NCBI RefSeq assembly: GCF_042879035.1
Contig: NZ_JBIAOU010000003.1
Span: forward strand, 359,356-423,355
DNA: 64,000 nucleotides
Reading direction: 5' to 3'
DNA from: Rhodococcus_G sp042879035
GTDB taxonomy: Bacteria > Actinomycetota > Actinomycetes > Mycobacteriales > Mycobacteriaceae
The notes under the pieces were generated by a model. That model did no database searches and was not told the DNA's origin. It saw only the letters and a list, made by a program, of their open reading frames with translations. Numbering within the stretch: position 1 is the first letter of the stretch; each line of letters opens with the position of its first letter. Positions 17,570 to 26,747 of this stretch are shown here, piece after piece. The translations under genes were made by a program, and so were the position numbers.

Positions 17570-19099
17570 ATGCTGGTCAGCGACATCGTCGAGTACGGCG
17601 CGCGGAAGCATCCCGATCGGATCGCACTGCGATTCGAGGACGAGACGGTCGATTACGCCGAGTTGCGTGACCGCAGCCGGCGACTCGCGAACGCACTGCT
17701 CGGGGTCGCGGCTCCGGGGGACCGCGTCGCGATCCTGTCGGCCAACTGCACCGAGTACTTCGACTGCTACTACGGCGTCCCCATGGCCGGGATGGCGCTG
17801 ACCATCCTCAACTTCCGCCTGCACCCGGACCAGATCGCGGCGCTGCTCGCACACTCCGAGGCCACCGTGCTCGTCGTCGGCGCCGAATTCGCCGACGCGG
17901 TCACCGAGATCCGGCACCGGATTCCCTCGGTGCACACCGTCGTCGTCATCGGCGGCACCGGCGCCGATTCCTGGGACTCGTTCGTCGGTGGGGCGTCGGC
18001 GGAGGCGCCGGCGACACGGCCGTCGCCGGAGGACATCGCGTGGATGGTGTACACCAGCGGCACCACCGGCATGCCGAAGGGCGTGATGCTCAGCCACCGC
18101 AACCTGGTCAGCGGCATCACCTCGTCGGCGCTGCAGTGGGCACTGCCCGAGGGCACCGTCTTCCTGTTCTGCTTCCCGCTGTGTCACGTCGGCGGCTACG
18201 TGACCCTGCTCAACCACCTGGTGGGCAGCACGGTCGGGATCCTGCGCTCCTACGACAACGCCACCTTCCTGCGTCTGGTGGAGGAGTGGAAGGTCACCCA
18301 GACCGGGCTGGCACCGACCATGATCAACTTCCTGCTCCAGGATCCCGCGCTGGACGGCCACGACCTCGGAACCCTCGAAGCGATCGGATACGGGTCGTCC
18401 GCGATCCCGGCGGCCGTGCTGCGGGAGGGCCTCGACCGGCTCGGGTGCGACTTCTACCAGGGCATGGGCATGACCGAACTCGCGGGCAACGTCCTGCACT
18501 TCGACCAGGAGGCGCACCGTCGTGCCGCGGACGGCGAGACCGAGCTGCTCGCAGCGGCGGGAAAGCCGATGCGGCTGGCCGATATTCGCATCGTCGACGA
18601 CAACGGGGTCGACGTCCTCGTCGGTCAGGTCGGCGAGATGATCGTCCGGTGCGACCAGGTGATGACCGGGTACTGGCGCGACCCGGAGGCCACCGCAGCA
18701 GCGTTCACCGACGGCTGGTTCCACACCGGCGACCTGGTGCGTCGCGACGCCGAGGGATTCGTCTACATCGTCGACCGCAAGAAGGACCTGATCATCAGCG
18801 GCGGTGAGAACGTCGCCTCGCTCACGGTCGAGCAGGCGCTCTACCGGCACCCTGCGGTGGCAGAGGCGGCGGCGATCGGGGTCAAGGACGAGACCTGGGG
18901 TGAAATCGTCTGCGCGGTGGTCGTTCTCCGCAAAGGGGCGACGGCGACCGCCGACGACATCATCGCCGGCTGCCGCGAGCACATCGGCGGATTCCAGGTA
19001 CCCAGGCGTGTCGAGTTCGTCGAAGTCCTGCCCAAGAACGTCACCGGAAAGATCCTCAAGCGCGACCTCCGCGACCGCTTCTCCCCGACGGCGGTCTGA
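17570..19099 (+). CDS. acyl-CoA synthetase / CoA ligase (AMP-binding)
   Basis: This 509-aa ANL-superfamily enzyme is expected to activate a carboxylic acid to its CoA thioester with ATP. Motifs: P-loop YTSGTTGMPKG (about 160-170), GMGMTE (about 298-303), DGWFHTGDLV (about 381-390), IISGGENV (A8 hinge, about 407-414), and the C-terminal catalytic lysine in VTGKILKRDLR (about 492-502). It starts at ATG 17570 after GAGGAGAG. It heads the operon feeding the Liv-type importer and lies downstream of the shared operator, so the imported substrate is probably the acid it activates. Specificity (fatty, aromatic or terpenoid acid) cannot be assigned. Confidence 0.93.
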   Translation: MLVSDIVEYGARKHPDRIALRFEDETVDYAELRDRSRRLANALLGVAAPGDRVAILSANCTEYFDCYYGVPMAGMALTILNFRLHPDQIAALLAHSEATVLVVGAEFADAVTEIRHRIPSVHTVVVIGGTGADSWDSFVGGASAEAPATRPSPEDIAWMVYTSGTTGMPKGVMLSHRNLVSGITSSALQWALPEGTVFLFCFPLCHVGGYVTLLNHLVGSTVGILRSYDNATFLRLVEEWKVTQTGLAPTMINFLLQDPALDGHDLGTLEAIGYGSSAIPAAVLREGLDRLGCDFYQGMGMTELAGNVLHFDQEAHRRAADGETELLAAAGKPMRLADIRIVDDNGVDVLVGQVGEMIVRCDQVMTGYWRDPEATAAAFTDGWFHTGDLVRRDAEGFVYIVDRKKDLIISGGENVASLTVEQALYRHPAVAEAAAIGVKDETWGEIVCAVVVLRKGATATADDIIAGCREHIGGFQVPRRVEFVEVLPKNVTGKILKRDLRDRFSPTAV

Positions 19100-19117
19100 G
19101 GTAGATCCGTTGTCCCC

Positions 19118-19143
19118 GGCGGCGACACGACGGTGTCGCCGCC
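19118..19143 (+). terminator. hairpin between ligase gene and importer
   Basis: GGCGGCGACAC pairs perfectly with GTGTCGCCGCC around GACG, 18 nt after the ligase stop. With no poly-U, and the importer following 92 nt later in the same direction, it may be a partial terminator or an mRNA-processing hairpin setting different expression levels. Confidence 0.55.
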
Positions 19144-19235
19144 GCTGCGCGCTGCCCGAAAAGCCCGTCTCTGCACGGAACCCGCCCGACGCGCCGGTTT
19201 CGGATGCTCACCCCACCACAACCAACGGAGCGATC

Positions 19236-20471
19236 ATGAAACGCACTCTCGCCGTGGGCCTGTCCGCCCTGTGCGCCACCGCCGCGCTGACCGCGTGTTC
19301 CGGTCGTGAGAACGCCGCCGCCGCGGGCGACTGCGACCCCGGAATCACCGACACCGAGATCAAGTTCGGCACCAGCCTCATGCAGTCCGTCGCCGGTCCG
19401 CAGGCCACCGCGGCGACCGCGCTGTTCGAGGAGATCAACGCCGCGGGCGGAGTCGCCATGGGCGACGGCAAGTCCCGCAGAATCGTCTACACCGCGATGG
19501 ACGACGGCTACGACCCCGCGCGCACCGTGAGCAACGTGCGCTCGCTGGTCGAGCAGGACCAGGTGTTCGCGATTCAGAACCTGATCGGCACCGCGTCCAC
19601 CCTCGCGGTCGTCGACTACCTGACCCAGAAGGACGTGCCGCTGGTGTTCCCGATGACCGGCACCGACGAGCTGCTCGCCACCCACGACGAGCGTCCGGTC
19701 GTGGCCGGTGCGGTGAACCCGCAGAGCAGCTGGGAGGTTTCGGAGCGGGCGCAGCAGATCCTCCGGGACCACCCGCAGGCGAAGATCGCGGTGCTGTACC
19801 CGAACGACAGCCTCGGCAACGGCAGCCTCGGCGCCCTGAAGACCGCGCTCGAGGGCAGCGGCACGCAGATCGTCGCCGAGCAGTCGTACGAGCAGACGAC
19901 GCCGTCGGTGGACTCGCAGATCGTCAACCTCGCCAACTCCGGCGCCGACGTGTTCGTGAACTTCGCCACCGCCAGTTTCGTGACGCAGTCGCTGAAGAAG
20001 GCGCACGAGTTGAGCTGGAAGCCCGACACCTACATCTACTCGGGCGCCACGGACACGAACTTCGTCCTCGCGCCCGCCGGACCGGGTGCCGCCGAGGGGA
20101 TCCACTCGTTCTACTGGATCTACGACGTCAGCAGCACCGAGCACGACGCCGTCCCGGGTGTGCAGAAGTGGCGGGCCTTCGCCGACCGCAACGCCGGCAA
20201 GGTCAAGACCACCGACACCATCGCGGCCACCGGCTACAACACAGCGCAGCTGCTGGTGACCGCCCTGGAACAGATGAAGGGTTGCACCCGCGCCGATCTG
20301 CTGGACGCCGTCTCGAACCTGAAAGGTGTGACGACCGACCTGTCCATCGAGGGCATCACCTTCGACACCTCGCCGGACTACCCGTACGCGATCACCTCGA
20401 TGGCGCCCATGACGTTCCGCGGCGGCAGTTGGCACTACGACGCTGTGGTCACCCGCAGCGCCGAGGGATGA
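19236..20471 (+). CDS. Liv-type (branched-chain amino acid family) substrate-binding lipoprotein
   Basis: The 411-aa extracytoplasmic receptor has signal peptide and lipobox LTAC (Cys21). The periplasmic-binding-protein type-6 fold is indicated by TDTEIKFGTSLMQSVAGPQ, GGVAMGDGKSRRIVY, DDGYDPARTVSNVRSLVEQDQVFAI, and AVLYPNDSLGNGSLGALKTAL. Such receptors serve amino acids, urea, amides, but also aromatic and steroid-derived acids in actinobacteria. Here the ligand is presumably the acid used by the linked CoA ligase (inference). ATG 19236 is preceded by CGGAG. Confidence 0.92.
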   Translation: MKRTLAVGLSALCATAALTACSGRENAAAAGDCDPGITDTEIKFGTSLMQSVAGPQATAATALFEEINAAGGVAMGDGKSRRIVYTAMDDGYDPARTVSNVRSLVEQDQVFAIQNLIGTASTLAVVDYLTQKDVPLVFPMTGTDELLATHDERPVVAGAVNPQSSWEVSERAQQILRDHPQAKIAVLYPNDSLGNGSLGALKTALEGSGTQIVAEQSYEQTTPSVDSQIVNLANSGADVFVNFATASFVTQSLKKAHELSWKPDTYIYSGATDTNFVLAPAGPGAAEGIHSFYWIYDVSSTEHDAVPGVQKWRAFADRNAGKVKTTDTIAATGYNTAQLLVTALEQMKGCTRADLLDAVSNLKGVTTDLSIEGITFDTSPDYPYAITSMAPMTFRGGSWHYDAVVTRSAEG

Positions 20472-21280
20472 CCGCGGTGCCGCACGCGCAGCCGGCGGCC
20501 GGTCCCACCGGCGGGGTGCCCGCGCTGCGCGTCGAGGAGGTCCGGCTCCGGTTCGGGGGCGTCGTCGCGCTCGACGGGCCCTCGTTCACGATCGAACCGG
20601 GGCAGATCGTCGGGTTGATCGGCCCCAACGGGGCGGGCAAGACCACCCTGTTCAACTGCATCAGCGGTCTCTACCGACCGGATTCGGGTCGAATCACGTT
20701 CGGGGACAGCGATCTGCTCGGTCTGCCCGCCGACGGAGTCGCCGACGCCGGGATCGCACGGACCTTCCAGAACATCGGCCTGTTCCCGACGATGTCGGTG
20801 GTGGACAACGTGCTCACCGGCGCGTACTCCCGCACCCGGGCCGGTTTCGTCCGCACCGCGCTCGGACTGCCGCTGACCCGGCGGGAGGAACGGCGTGAAC
20901 GCGACGCCGCGTGGTCGCTGCTCGAGTCGATGAACCTCGCGCACGTCGGACTCGAGCCGGCGGGCAACCTGCCGTACGGCACGCTCAAGCGGATCGAACT
21001 CGCCCGGGCGCTGATGCAGCGGCCGACGCTGCTGATGCTCGACGAACCGGCGAACGGGCTCATCCACGAGGAGGTGCTCGAGCTCGCCGACACCGTGCGG
21101 GCGCTGCGGGACGAGCGCGGGTTCTCGGTGTTGCTCGTCGAGCACCACATGGCGATGGTGATGTCGATCTCCGACCGGGTGGTGGTGCTGAACTTCGGTC
21201 AGAAGGTCACCGAGGGTGAGCCCGCCGAGGTCGCGGCTCATCCCGAGGTCGTCGAGGCGTACCTGGGAGGTGCGGCATGA
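20468..21280 (+). CDS. livG: Liv-type ABC ATPase 1
   Basis: This 270-aa ATPase has Walker A (GPNGAGKT), the LivG-type Q-loop IARTFQNIGLF, a divergent signature (NLPYGTLKRIELARAL, with YGTLKR replacing the usual YGxQRR/LSGGQ), Walker B LLMLDEPANGL, and the H-loop (VEHHMAMVMSIS) of the LivG subgroup. It overlaps the binding-protein stop by 4 bp (ATGA at 20468-20471) and the next ATPase start by 4 bp. It works as a heterodimer with the second ATPase on the cytoplasmic face. Confidence 0.94.
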   Translation: MTAVPHAQPAAGPTGGVPALRVEEVRLRFGGVVALDGPSFTIEPGQIVGLIGPNGAGKTTLFNCISGLYRPDSGRITFGDSDLLGLPADGVADAGIARTFQNIGLFPTMSVVDNVLTGAYSRTRAGFVRTALGLPLTRREERRERDAAWSLLESMNLAHVGLEPAGNLPYGTLKRIELARALMQRPTLLMLDEPANGLIHEEVLELADTVRALRDERGFSVLLVEHHMAMVMSISDRVVVLNFGQKVTEGEPAEVAAHPEVVEAYLGGAA

Positions 21281-21984
21281 ACCTGCTCAGCGTCGAGGGG
21301 CTGCACGCCCGCTACGGCAGCGCGGAAGTGCTGCACGGCATCGACTTCGAGGTGCCGGCCGGTGAGGTGACGGTGGTGCTCGGCGCGAACGGCGCCGGCA
21401 AGACCACCATCCTGCGGTCGATCTGCGCGATGGTGCACACCACCGGGCGGATCGTGTTCGACGGACGCGACATCGCCGGCATGCGGACGGATCGGATCGC
21501 CCGCCTCGGCATCGCGCACGTGCCGCAGGGACGCGGGACGTTCGGCGACCTGACCGTGGAGGAGAACCTGCGGATCGGCGGATTCACCACCTCGTCCGCC
21601 GCCACCGACCGGGCGATCGAGCAGTGGTACGACTTCTTCCCGCGGCTGCGGGAGCGGCGTCGGCAGTTCGCGGCGGGACTCAGCGGCGGGGAGCAGCAGA
21701 TGCTCGCCATCGCCCGGGCGCTGGTCGCCGGGCCACGGCTGCTGCTGCTCGACGAGCCGTCCCTCGGCCTGGCGCCCCGCATCACCCAGGAAGTGTTCCG
21801 CGCACTCGGTCGGATCAACGAGGAAACGGGGACAACGATTCTCGTCGTCGAGCAGAACGCGCACCTCGCCCTCGAGATCGGTTCGACCGCGGTGCTCGTC
21901 GACGCCGGACGGGTTGTCGCCCAGCGCCCCGCCGAGGGCCTCGCACACGACGAGTCGGTGCGCCGCGCCTACCTCGGCTACTGA
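21277..21984 (+). CDS. livF: Liv-type ABC ATPase 2
   Basis: This 235-aa ATPase has Walker A GANGAGKT, the LivF hallmark VPQGRGTFGDLTVEENL, signature LSGGEQQMLAIARAL, Walker B LLLLDEPSLGLAP, and VVEQNAHLAL at the H-loop. Its length is normal for LivF (~235). It is coupled to the upstream livG-like gene by an ATGA overlap and lies 16 nt before the first permease. Confidence 0.94.
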   Translation: MNLLSVEGLHARYGSAEVLHGIDFEVPAGEVTVVLGANGAGKTTILRSICAMVHTTGRIVFDGRDIAGMRTDRIARLGIAHVPQGRGTFGDLTVEENLRIGGFTTSSAATDRAIEQWYDFFPRLRERRRQFAAGLSGGEQQMLAIARALVAGPRLLLLDEPSLGLAPRITQEVFRALGRINEETGTTILVVEQNAHLALEIGSTAVLVDAGRVVAQRPAEGLAHDESVRRAYLGY

Positions 21985-22000
21985 GCACAGGAGTTTGGTC

Positions 22001-22885
22001 ATGCAGGTGTTTCTTCAACAAGTGGTGGACGGTCTGACGTGGGGCGCGCTGTACGCCGCGTTCGCGCTCAGCATCGTCCTGGTGTACCGAGCGTCCGGAA
22101 TCGTCAACTTCGCCCAGGGTGAGATGGCGATGATCTCGGCGTTCTTCGCGTGGCAGTTCCACCAGTGGGGTGCCCCGCTGTACCTGGCGATCCTCGGGGC
22201 GATGGCGGTGGCCTTCCTCTTCGGGGCACTCACCGAGCGTGTCCTGATCCGGCCGCTGGCCGGCTCGCCGAACCACATGCCGCTCGTCATCATCACCCTC
22301 GGGCTGATGCTGGTGCTCAACAGCGCGGCCGGGTGGATCTGGGGAGTGCAGAGCAAGGAGTTCCCCGCGATCGTGGCGGGATCGGTGATCACCCTCGGCC
22401 CCGTCGTGATGTCCCGCCAGTCCGTGGTGATCGTCGCCGCCGTCGTCGTGGTCGCGGCGCTGATGTACGGGCTGTTCCAGCGGACGAGGGTGGGGTTGGC
22501 CATGCGGGCGGCCGCAGGCAACCCGGACTCCGCCGAACTGATCGGCGTCCCGGTCGGCCGGATGCTGATGATCGGGTGGGGACTGGCCGCCGCGATCGGC
22601 GCGCTCGCGGCGTCGCTGGCGGCACCGCAGTTGTTCCTCCAGCCGAACATGCTCGCCGCATCACTGATCTACGCGTTCGCGGCCGCGGTGCTGGGCGGCC
22701 TCGACAGCCCGGTCGGCGCGATCGTCGGCGGCCTGTGCGTCGGGGTCGCCGAGAACCTCGCCGGCACATACGTCTCATGGATCGGCCACGACTTCAAGCA
22801 GGCGGTGGCACTGGCCCTCATCCTCGGGGTGCTCCTCCTCAAGCCCGAAGGACTGTTCGGCGCACGAAAGGTGGCACGGGTATGA
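22001..22885 (+). CDS. livH: Liv-type permease 1
   Basis: The 294-aa permease has about eight hydrophobic segments and family motifs IVLVYRASGIVNFAQGEMAM (26-45), GLAMRAAAGNPDSAELIGV (cytoplasmic coupling loop, about 161-179) and AAVLGGLDSPVGAIVGGL (about 227-244). ATG 22001 has CAGGAG about 9 nt upstream. It overlaps the next gene by 4 bp. Confidence 0.94.
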   Translation: MQVFLQQVVDGLTWGALYAAFALSIVLVYRASGIVNFAQGEMAMISAFFAWQFHQWGAPLYLAILGAMAVAFLFGALTERVLIRPLAGSPNHMPLVIITLGLMLVLNSAAGWIWGVQSKEFPAIVAGSVITLGPVVMSRQSVVIVAAVVVVAALMYGLFQRTRVGLAMRAAAGNPDSAELIGVPVGRMLMIGWGLAAAIGALAASLAAPQLFLQPNMLAASLIYAFAAAVLGGLDSPVGAIVGGLCVGVAENLAGTYVSWIGHDFKQAVALALILGVLLLKPEGLFGARKVARV

Positions 22886-23946
22886 GAATTCTCGAACACT
22901 TCCGCCGACCGAGGGCGGAACTCGATGCGCCGCTGTGGCTCTCGCGCACCACGGTGGCCCTGGTCGTCCTGGCCGCCGCGGTGGCGCCACTCGTCTCGGC
23001 GCCGTACGTCAACTTCGACCGTTCGATGGTGCTGGTGTACATCGTGGTCGGGCTCGGCTTGAACCTGCTGACCGGCAACACCGGTCAGATCTCCCTGGGG
23101 CACGGGTTCTTCTTCGCCCTAGGTGCGTACCTGAGCGCCGTGCTGATCGAGAACCACGGTGTGCCCTACCTTCTGCTGATCCCGCTCGCGTTCGCGGTCT
23201 GCTACGTCGTGGGCTACCTGTTCGGACTGCCCGCGCTGCGACTGCACGGGCTCCAGCTGGCGCTCGCCACACTGGGTTTGGCGCTGGTGACACCGTCCGT
23301 CATCAAACGGTTCGAACACGTCACCGACGGCCAGGCGGGCATCAACATCTTCGCGGCCGAGGCACCCGAGTTCACCGGCCTCGAACGGGACCAGTGGGTG
23401 TACTACCTGTGCCTGGTCGTGGCCCTCGTCGCGTACCTGGTGGTGCGCAGGCTGGCCACGGGCCGGATCGGGCGCTCGCTCATCGCGATCCGTGACTACG
23501 AAGCGGTCGCCACCACCCTCGGTGTGCCCGCGACACGGACCAAGACCACGGTCTTCGCGCTCAGCGCCGCACTCGCCGGCGTGGGCGGCGTGCTCTACAG
23601 CTTCGTCGTCCAGTACGTCGGACCGGAGGCGTTCGGGCTGCCGCTGGCGATCGCGTTCATCGTGACGATCGTCGTCGGCGGACTCGGCACCGTCCCCGGA
23701 GTCGTCTTCGGTGCACTGTTCGTCGTGTACGTCCCGCAGTGGACGGCGGACATCAACCAGTCGGCCGCCGGTATCACCTACGGTGCCGCGCTGATCCTGT
23801 TCATCTTCGTGCTCCCGTACGGGATCCTCAGTCTGGTCCGGTGGGGGCTCGGTCCGCTCGTCGCGCGAATTCCCGGACGGCGCAGGGATGCCCGGGCGGC
23901 GACGATCCCGCGTGACGCCGAGCCCGCACTGGTCACCACCTCCTGA
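22882..23946 (+). CDS. livM: Liv-type permease 2
   Basis: The 354-aa second permease has the LivM motif LNLLTGNTGQISLGHGFFFA (about 60-79), a coupling loop IGRSLIAIRDYEAVATTLGV, and GGLGTVPGVVFGALFV. Its start ATG overlaps the previous stop (ATGA at 22882-22885). It is the last gene of the ligase/importer operon and is followed by a strong hairpin. Confidence 0.94.
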   Translation: MRILEHFRRPRAELDAPLWLSRTTVALVVLAAAVAPLVSAPYVNFDRSMVLVYIVVGLGLNLLTGNTGQISLGHGFFFALGAYLSAVLIENHGVPYLLLIPLAFAVCYVVGYLFGLPALRLHGLQLALATLGLALVTPSVIKRFEHVTDGQAGINIFAAEAPEFTGLERDQWVYYLCLVVALVAYLVVRRLATGRIGRSLIAIRDYEAVATTLGVPATRTKTTVFALSAALAGVGGVLYSFVVQYVGPEAFGLPLAIAFIVTIVVGGLGTVPGVVFGALFVVYVPQWTADINQSAAGITYGAALILFIFVLPYGILSLVRWGLGPLVARIPGRRRDARAATIPRDAEPALVTTS

Positions 23947-23979
23947 ACAGGTGCCCGATCGCGTCGAAAGATGCGGCGA

Positions 23980-24015
23980 GGACCACACCCACGGTTGCAG
24001 CCGGGGGTGTGGTCC
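23980..24015 (+). terminator. terminator of the Liv operon
   Basis: GGACCACACCC pairs with GGGTGTGGTCC (24005-24015), an 11-bp stem 34 nt after the last stop, followed by a pyrimidine-rich CTTCTCG. Confidence 0.75.
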
Positions 24016-24081
24016 CTTCTCGTTTGCGGATCCGCCCGAGAATCCGGAGCCGGAATCAGCCGCTGTCAGTTCACTGCGAAA

Positions 24082-24119
24082 CGCCGAGGCGGACGGGCCA
24101 CAGCCCGTCCGCCTCGGCG
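24082..24119. terminator. 17-bp hairpin ending the convergent SMP-30 transcript
   Basis: A perfect 17-bp stem (24082-24098 with 24103-24119) with loop CACA lies between the Liv operon and the leftward SMP-30 gene. On the minus strand it lies 26 nt past that gene's stop and is followed by TTTCGC. It probably acts in both directions. Confidence 0.7.
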
Positions 24120-24145
24120 CATTCTCGTTCGGTCCGCCGGCGCCC

Positions 24146-25084
24146 TCAGGCCGTGGCGCTCTGGTGGCCGAGAGCGAGACCTTCTCGGGGCCAGTCGAAC
24201 CGGAGCAGCTTGCCCGTGCTCGACGCGGTGACGTACGCCGTCCGCATGTCCGGCCCACCCCAGCAGATGTTCGTGATGCCGGGGTCGCCGTCGGTGTCGA
24301 TGGCGACGAACTCGACCAGCGCTCCGTCCGGGCTGACCACGCAGATGCCCGGCGTGGCCAGCGACGCGACACAAACGTTTCCGTCGGCCTCGACACCGAG
24401 CGAGTCGAAGTAGCGGAAGTCGGGTGATCCGTACAGGAAGTTGCCGCCGCCGGAACCGGCGAGGGTACGGCCACCGACGATCTCGCCCGGGCCCGTGACG
24501 TCCCACCACCACACCCGTGCCGTGTAGGTCTCGCTGACGTACAGTCGGGTCCCGTCGGGGGAGAGACCGATTCCGTTGGGGCCGTTCATGTCGTCGGCGA
24601 CCTTCCGGATGGACGTGCCGTCGGCGGTGGCGTAGTACAGGCGGCCGCGATCACTGACCAGGTCGTTGCTCTTGCCGTGGTCGGTGAAGTAGAACCCGCC
24701 GTGCGCGTCGAAGACGATGTCGTTGGGGCCGCGGAGCGCAAGACCGTCGCACTCGGTGTAGAGCGTCTCGACCTCCCCCGTGTCGAGGTCGACGGCCTGG
24801 ATGCTGCCGCCGGTGTAGTCCTCGGGGATGCCTCCCGCGAAGACGTAGCCGTACACCTCGGTACCGATCATGCCGCCGCAGTTGGCGACGTAGGCGCGAC
24901 CGTCGGGCCCGATCGCGGCGCCGTTCGGGCCGCCACCGAGATCGGCGACCACCGTGGTGGTGCCGTCGGGGGAGACGCGGGTGAGGGTGCCGCGGAGCAG
25001 TTCGACGACCAGGACGTCGCCGTTCGGCAGTGCGACCGGACCCTCCGGGAACTTCAGTCCGGTGGTGACCACGGTGAAGGACAT
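24146..25084 (-). CDS. SMP-30/gluconolactonase/LRE family protein
   Basis: The 312-aa six-bladed propeller protein has LKFPEGPVALPNGDVLVVEL at the N-terminus (metal-ligand Glu in PEGP), GPNGAAIGPDGRAYVANCGG, LRGPNDIVFDAHGGFYFTDHG, and MNGPNGIGLSPDGTRLYVSE. These Asn/Asp residues line the divalent-metal site. SMP-30 enzymes hydrolyse sugar, aromatic or other lactones. It is the last gene of the leftward TetR-SnoaL-ACAD-SMP30 unit, 58 nt after the dehydrogenase gene. In a CoA-dependent catabolic cluster it may open a lactone intermediate (inference). Confidence 0.9.
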   Translation of the reverse strand: MSFTVVTTGLKFPEGPVALPNGDVLVVELLRGTLTRVSPDGTTTVVADLGGGPNGAAIGPDGRAYVANCGGMIGTEVYGYVFAGGIPEDYTGGSIQAVDLDTGEVETLYTECDGLALRGPNDIVFDAHGGFYFTDHGKSNDLVSDRGRLYYATADGTSIRKVADDMNGPNGIGLSPDGTRLYVSETYTARVWWWDVTGPGEIVGGRTLAGSGGGNFLYGSPDFRYFDSLGVEADGNVCVASLATPGICVVSPDGALVEFVAIDTDGDPGITNICWGGPDMRTAYVTASSTGKLLRFDWPREGLALGHQSATA

Positions 25085-25142
25085 GGTGACTCCAGTGTTC
25101 GGGGATTGGGCTTCGGGCGTTCGGGATTCGGCCAGGCAGCCG

Positions 25143-26327
25143 TCACAGCCACGGCGCGGCGCCGGGATCGCGCAGCAGCCTGCGGGCGGTGGACATGCGG
25201 TGCACCTCGTCGGGTCCGTCGTAGACGCGGGCGTAGCGAGCGTGCCGGTACATCCGCTCGAGCGGCGTGTCCGCGGTCAGGCCCAGTGCTCCGTGGACCT
25301 GGATGGCGCGGTCGATGACGTTGTGCACCATCCGAGCGCCCCAGAACTTGATCAGGCCGATCTGGACGCGGGCGTCCGCCCCGGAGTCCATGACCCGGGC
25401 CGCGTCCAGCGTCATCAGACGCGCCGCCTGGATCTCCGCGGCGGATTCGGCGATGTAGCGCTGGATCTCGCCCTTCTCGGCGAGCAACGATCCGTGCACG
25501 AACCGGGTGTTCGCGCGCGCACACATCAACTCGTACGCCCGCTGCGCCTGTCCTAGCCAGCGCATGCAGTGGAAGATGCGGCCGGGGCCGAGTCGGTCCT
25601 GCGCGACGACGAAACCCTTGCCGCGTTCGCCGAGCAGGTTCGCGGCGGGTACCCGGACGTCGGTGAGACGGACTTCGTAGTGGTCGCTCGGGTCGTGGCC
25701 CATCGTCGGAATCGACCGGACGATGTCGAATCCCGGGGTGTCGGTCGGCACGATGATCGAGCTGATCCGCGAATGGCGTGGCACGTCGTCGGATTCGGTT
25801 CGGGCGAACACCGAGCAGTACCCGGCGTCCGCGACACCGGTGGTGAACCACTTGTGCCCGTTGATCACCCAGGTGTCACCGTCGAGTACGGCCGTCGTCT
25901 CGATCAGCGTGGGGTCGGAGCCCGCGACCTCGGGCTCGGTCAGTCCCACCGAGGGCAGGAAGTCGCCGGCGACCAGCGGGGGAATCCACCGGCGCTTCTG
26001 CTCCTCGGTGCCGTGCTTGCGGAGCATCAGGGTGTCCTGCATGGACACCGAACCGACCGCGAGCTGGCCGAAGTCGGAGCGCCCGATGATCTCGTTGAGG
26101 TAGACGAAGTCGAGGAAGTCGACACCTCCGCCCCCGACGTCGGACGGGTGCCCGAGGGCCCACAGTCCGAGCTCCTTGGCCCGCGTGCGTAGTTGGTCGA
26201 GAACCCGGCGCGCGTCGTCGTCCTCGCGGACGAGCGCGGACTCGGCGGGGATCACCTCGTCGTCGATGAACGAGCGCATCCGGTCGCTCAACTCGGCGAC
26301 GTGGCCTTCGGGACGGTTGGTGTTCAT
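25143..26327 (-). CDS. acyl-CoA dehydrogenase, ACAD10/11-like
   Basis: The 394-aa flavoprotein shows acyl-CoA dehydrogenase fold signatures: VGLTEPEVAGSDPTLIET, WVINGHKWFTTGVADA, and IQVHGALGLTADTPLERMYR. Near the C-terminus, where typical dehydrogenases have EGT with the catalytic glutamate, this protein has YDGPDEVHRM. This is the arrangement of the ACAD10/11 subgroup, in which Asp is at the catalytic position. That group oxidises unusual acyl-CoAs, including those derived from 4-hydroxyacids and branched acids. It overlaps the SnoaL-like gene by 4 bp (start 26327). It probably oxidises the CoA ester made by the ligase at 17570. Confidence 0.93.
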   Translation of the reverse strand: MNTNRPEGHVAELSDRMRSFIDDEVIPAESALVREDDDARRVLDQLRTRAKELGLWALGHPSDVGGGGVDFLDFVYLNEIIGRSDFGQLAVGSVSMQDTLMLRKHGTEEQKRRWIPPLVAGDFLPSVGLTEPEVAGSDPTLIETTAVLDGDTWVINGHKWFTTGVADAGYCSVFARTESDDVPRHSRISSIIVPTDTPGFDIVRSIPTMGHDPSDHYEVRLTDVRVPAANLLGERGKGFVVAQDRLGPGRIFHCMRWLGQAQRAYELMCARANTRFVHGSLLAEKGEIQRYIAESAAEIQAARLMTLDAARVMDSGADARVQIGLIKFWGARMVHNVIDRAIQVHGALGLTADTPLERMYRHARYARVYDGPDEVHRMSTARRLLRDPGAAPWL

Positions 26328-26722
26328 GCTCGCTGCTCCGATGCTCGATGCGTCGCGGTGTGGTCCTGCAGGGGCCGGATGGCGGCCGAGTCGACGTATT
26401 CGTCGATACGGGTGATCAGTCCGTCCGAGACCCGGACGAACAGGGCGGCGGGCACCTCGATCGGGCCGTGCCCCGGCAGGGTGGCACGCAGAACGTGCTG
26501 CTGCGCAAAGCCGTCGGGCAGTTCGTGACGGCGGATGTCCTCGTACCGGAAGTTCTCCAGCGTCCGCGACAGCCAGCGCAGGACGCGGAGGTTCTCCGCC
26601 ACGGTCTGCTCGAGGCCGTCGTCGTTGTGCCAGATGCGCGCCTGCGGCGCGTACATGTCGATCAGTGCCGCGTCGTCGCCGGCACAGACGGCGGCGAAGA
26701 AGCGGTCGGCGAGGTCGTTCAT
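26324..26722 (-). CDS. SnoaL-like / NTF2-fold protein
   Basis: The 132-aa NTF2-like cone-fold protein begins MNDLADRFFAAVCAGDDAALIDMYAPQARIWHND, the usual SnoaL-like opening, and ends with the RVSDGLITRIDEYVDS strand. Such proteins serve as small hydrolases, isomerases or dehydratases. Its 4-bp overlap with the dehydrogenase gene indicates a joint pathway; a hydratase/isomerase role on a CoA intermediate is possible but unproven. Confidence 0.88.
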   Translation of the reverse strand: MNDLADRFFAAVCAGDDAALIDMYAPQARIWHNDDGLEQTVAENLRVLRWLSRTLENFRYEDIRRHELPDGFAQQHVLRATLPGHGPIEVPAALFVRVSDGLITRIDEYVDSAAIRPLQDHTATHRASEQRA

Positions 26723-26747
26723 GCGAGAAGTACTCTCCTCATGTCGG